This document shows positions 33,150 to 34,244 of a stretch of 34,244 nucleotides of DNA, in pieces (the stretch's first letter is position 1; each line of letters starts with the position of its first letter). The stretch lies in assembly GCA_017984135.1 (NCBI GenBank), contig JAGNZZ010000005.1:51311-85554 (forward strand), written 5' to 3'. A program made the translations under genes and the position numbers. The notes under the pieces were generated by a model. It was not told the origin of the DNA and did no database searches. It was given only the letters and a program-made list of their open reading frames with translations. The DNA is from Chitinophagales bacterium (GTDB lineage Bacteria > Bacteroidota > Bacteroidia > Chitinophagales > JADIYW01).

Positions 33150-34186
33150 AACTTATTCGCCAATTGACCACAAGCAGCATCAATATCTTTACCTCTACTT
33201 TTGCGTACATTGGCAATTACTTTATGCTTCGATAAATAGTCAATAAAACGATCTCTTTTTTCTACTGTTGTTTTATGAAAATCGGCTTGTTCAATTTTAT
33301 TGTATTCAATCACATTAATCTTTACCTCTTTTAATTGTTGACAGATGTTTACTAATTTCTTAGCATCCTCTAAGGTGTCGTTTACGCCATCCAACAAAAT
33401 ATATTCAAAAGTAAGTTCACCTTTACATTTTGATTGAAAATAAATCAACGCATCTACCAATACTTCAATATTATTTTGTTCGTTAATAGGCATGATGGTG
33501 TTTCGTTTGTCATCATCGGCAGCATGCAACGATAAAGCCAAATTAAATTTCACAGCATCATCGGCTAACTTTCGAATCATTTTAGCAACTCCAGCCGTAG
33601 AAACCGTAATACGTTTCGCCGACATATTCAAGCCTTCTTCCGAAGTGATTTTTTCAATGGCAGATAAAACATTGGAATAGTTCAACATTGGTTCGCCCAT
33701 TCCCATAAACACAATATTGGTCAGGTTTCTGCCTCTATTTTCTTGTGCTTGCTTATTGATTAAAACCACTTGATCGTAAATTTCGGCTGCAGTTAAATTC
33801 CGTTCGCGTTTCAAAAAACCAGTAGCACAAAATGAACACGATAAGCTACAACCTACTTGTGAGGAAACACATGCCGTGGCACGATCGTCTGATGGAATTA
33901 AAACACCTTCAATTAAATGTTTATCGTGTAATTGAAATACCGATTTTATCGTACCATCATTGGAGTGTTGCACCTTATATGATTTAATCGGTAATATTTC
34001 GAAATGTGTTTTTAAATTTTCTCGCAATTCTTTAGATAAATTGGTCATTTCATCGAAATCGATTGCCGATTTTTTCCAAAGCCACTCATAAATTTGCTTG
34101 GCACGAAATGCTTTTTCGCCTAATTTTTCTAATTGAGCAATGAGTTGTTCTTTTGTGAGTGTTCGTATGTCTATTCTTTGTATCAA
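33146..34186 (-). CDS. rlmN: Dual-specificity 23S rRNA (A2503-C2) / tRNA methyltransferase RlmN
   Basis: A 346-residue radical-SAM methyltransferase. The cluster motif CSLSCSFCATGF and FMGMGEPMLNY are clear. The two methyl-transfer cysteines are present: the Cys of ATACVSSQVGC and the Cys near the end in DIDAACGQL. It methylates C2 of adenosine 2503 in 23S rRNA and A37 in some tRNAs. The N-terminal domain (IQRIDIRTLTKEQL...LGEKAFRAKQIYEWLW) is complete only if translation starts at the TTG at 34186, since no ATG is available before residue 47. A TATCTTTG box (34194-34201) lies only 7 bases upstream of this TTG. Confidence 0.95.
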   Translation of the reverse strand: MIQRIDIRTLTKEQLIAQLEKLGEKAFRAKQIYEWLWKKSAIDFDEMTNLSKELRENLKTHFEILPIKSYKVQHSNDGTIKSVFQLHDKHLIEGVLIPSDDRATACVSSQVGCSLSCSFCATGFLKRERNLTAAEIYDQVVLINKQAQENRGRNLTNIVFMGMGEPMLNYSNVLSAIEKITSEEGLNMSAKRITVSTAGVAKMIRKLADDAVKFNLALSLHAADDDKRNTIMPINEQNNIEVLVDALIYFQSKCKGELTFEYILLDGVNDTLEDAKKLVNICQQLKEVKINVIEYNKIEQADFHKTTVEKRDRFIDYLSKHKVIANVRKSRGKDIDAACGQLANKF

Positions 34187-34193
34187 AGCCTTG

Positions 34194-34201
34194 CAAAGAT
34201 A
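34194..34201 (-). promoter_or_regulatory. -7 promoter box of rlmN
   Basis: TATCTTTG on the minus strand ends 7 bases before the TTG start of rlmN. A start point 4-6 bases downstream would leave almost no leader. Confidence 0.5.
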
Positions 34202-34244
34202 AACATAACTATACTTTTATTTGACTATTAAAACAATATCATTT

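Overview
The window is AT-rich bacterial DNA that reads as a Bacteroidota chromosome. The evidence is a PorP/SprF-family protein next to a giant PKD-repeat protein with a type IX secretion (type B) C-terminal domain, a methionine synthase encoded as two proteins, and repeated promoter-like boxes of the TAnnTTTG type (often TATCTTTG) with few Shine-Dalgarno sites. The exact lineage cannot be fixed from sequence reading; an uncultured member of the Chitinophagales, Saprospirales or Flavobacteriales would fit.

Layout. 1-612: 3' part of a DUF4082-like lipoprotein gene and its terminator. 628-5124: a methionine operon with a good promoter, a SAM-I riboswitch with an enlarged P3 arm, the homocysteine half of MetH, a GxxExxY-protein cassette bounded by inverted repeats, then the folate/B12/reactivation part of MetH. 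5197-9603: a FadH-type dienoyl-CoA reductase (minus), then nitrilase-family amidohydrolase, small unknown protein, periplasmic cyclophilin and a small dihaem-type cytochrome c (plus). 9630-12083: a TIM44/zinc-ribbon/TerB-like membrane protein and the DNA glycosylase Mpg. 12157-15846: accessory zone with a MazEF/PemK-type module, a duplicated 5' piece of mpg, DoxX and SIMPL proteins, a solitary VapC, a duplicated 3' piece of mfd and a VapBC module. 15850-19221: mfd. 19399-23287: a secreted unknown, a K+-dependent membrane pyrophosphatase with a Cys-rich tail, and a heavy-metal-binding protein with a small membrane protein. 23423-28821: the PorP/PKD secretion pair. 28905-31649: a peroxide-defence locus, dps-ahpC-ahpD facing away from oxyR. 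31653-34186: an ECF sigma factor with a membrane partner, a shortened lipocalin-like gene and rlmN.

The most unusual pattern is in 11.5-16 kb and at 1.95-2.4 kb. Three small selfish-type cassettes sit tight against housekeeping genes without breaking them. The MazF-type module lies between intact mpg and a 142-bp copy of the mpg 5' end. The VapBC module lies between intact mfd and a perfect 77-bp copy of the mfd 3' end. The GxxExxY gene lies between the two metH genes, and its flanking inverted repeats supply the metH1 stop codon. The two toxin-antitoxin cases look like insertion with long target duplication, a model earlier proposed for restriction-modification genes. They may represent a general route by which small addiction modules insert beside essential or repair genes while keeping those genes whole.

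Functional links: methionine/SAM feedback at the metH operon; peroxide sensing (OxyR with both redox cysteines) linked by position to peroxiredoxin, its AhpD reductase and Dps; and T9SS export of the PKD surface protein with its PorP/SprF-like partner.
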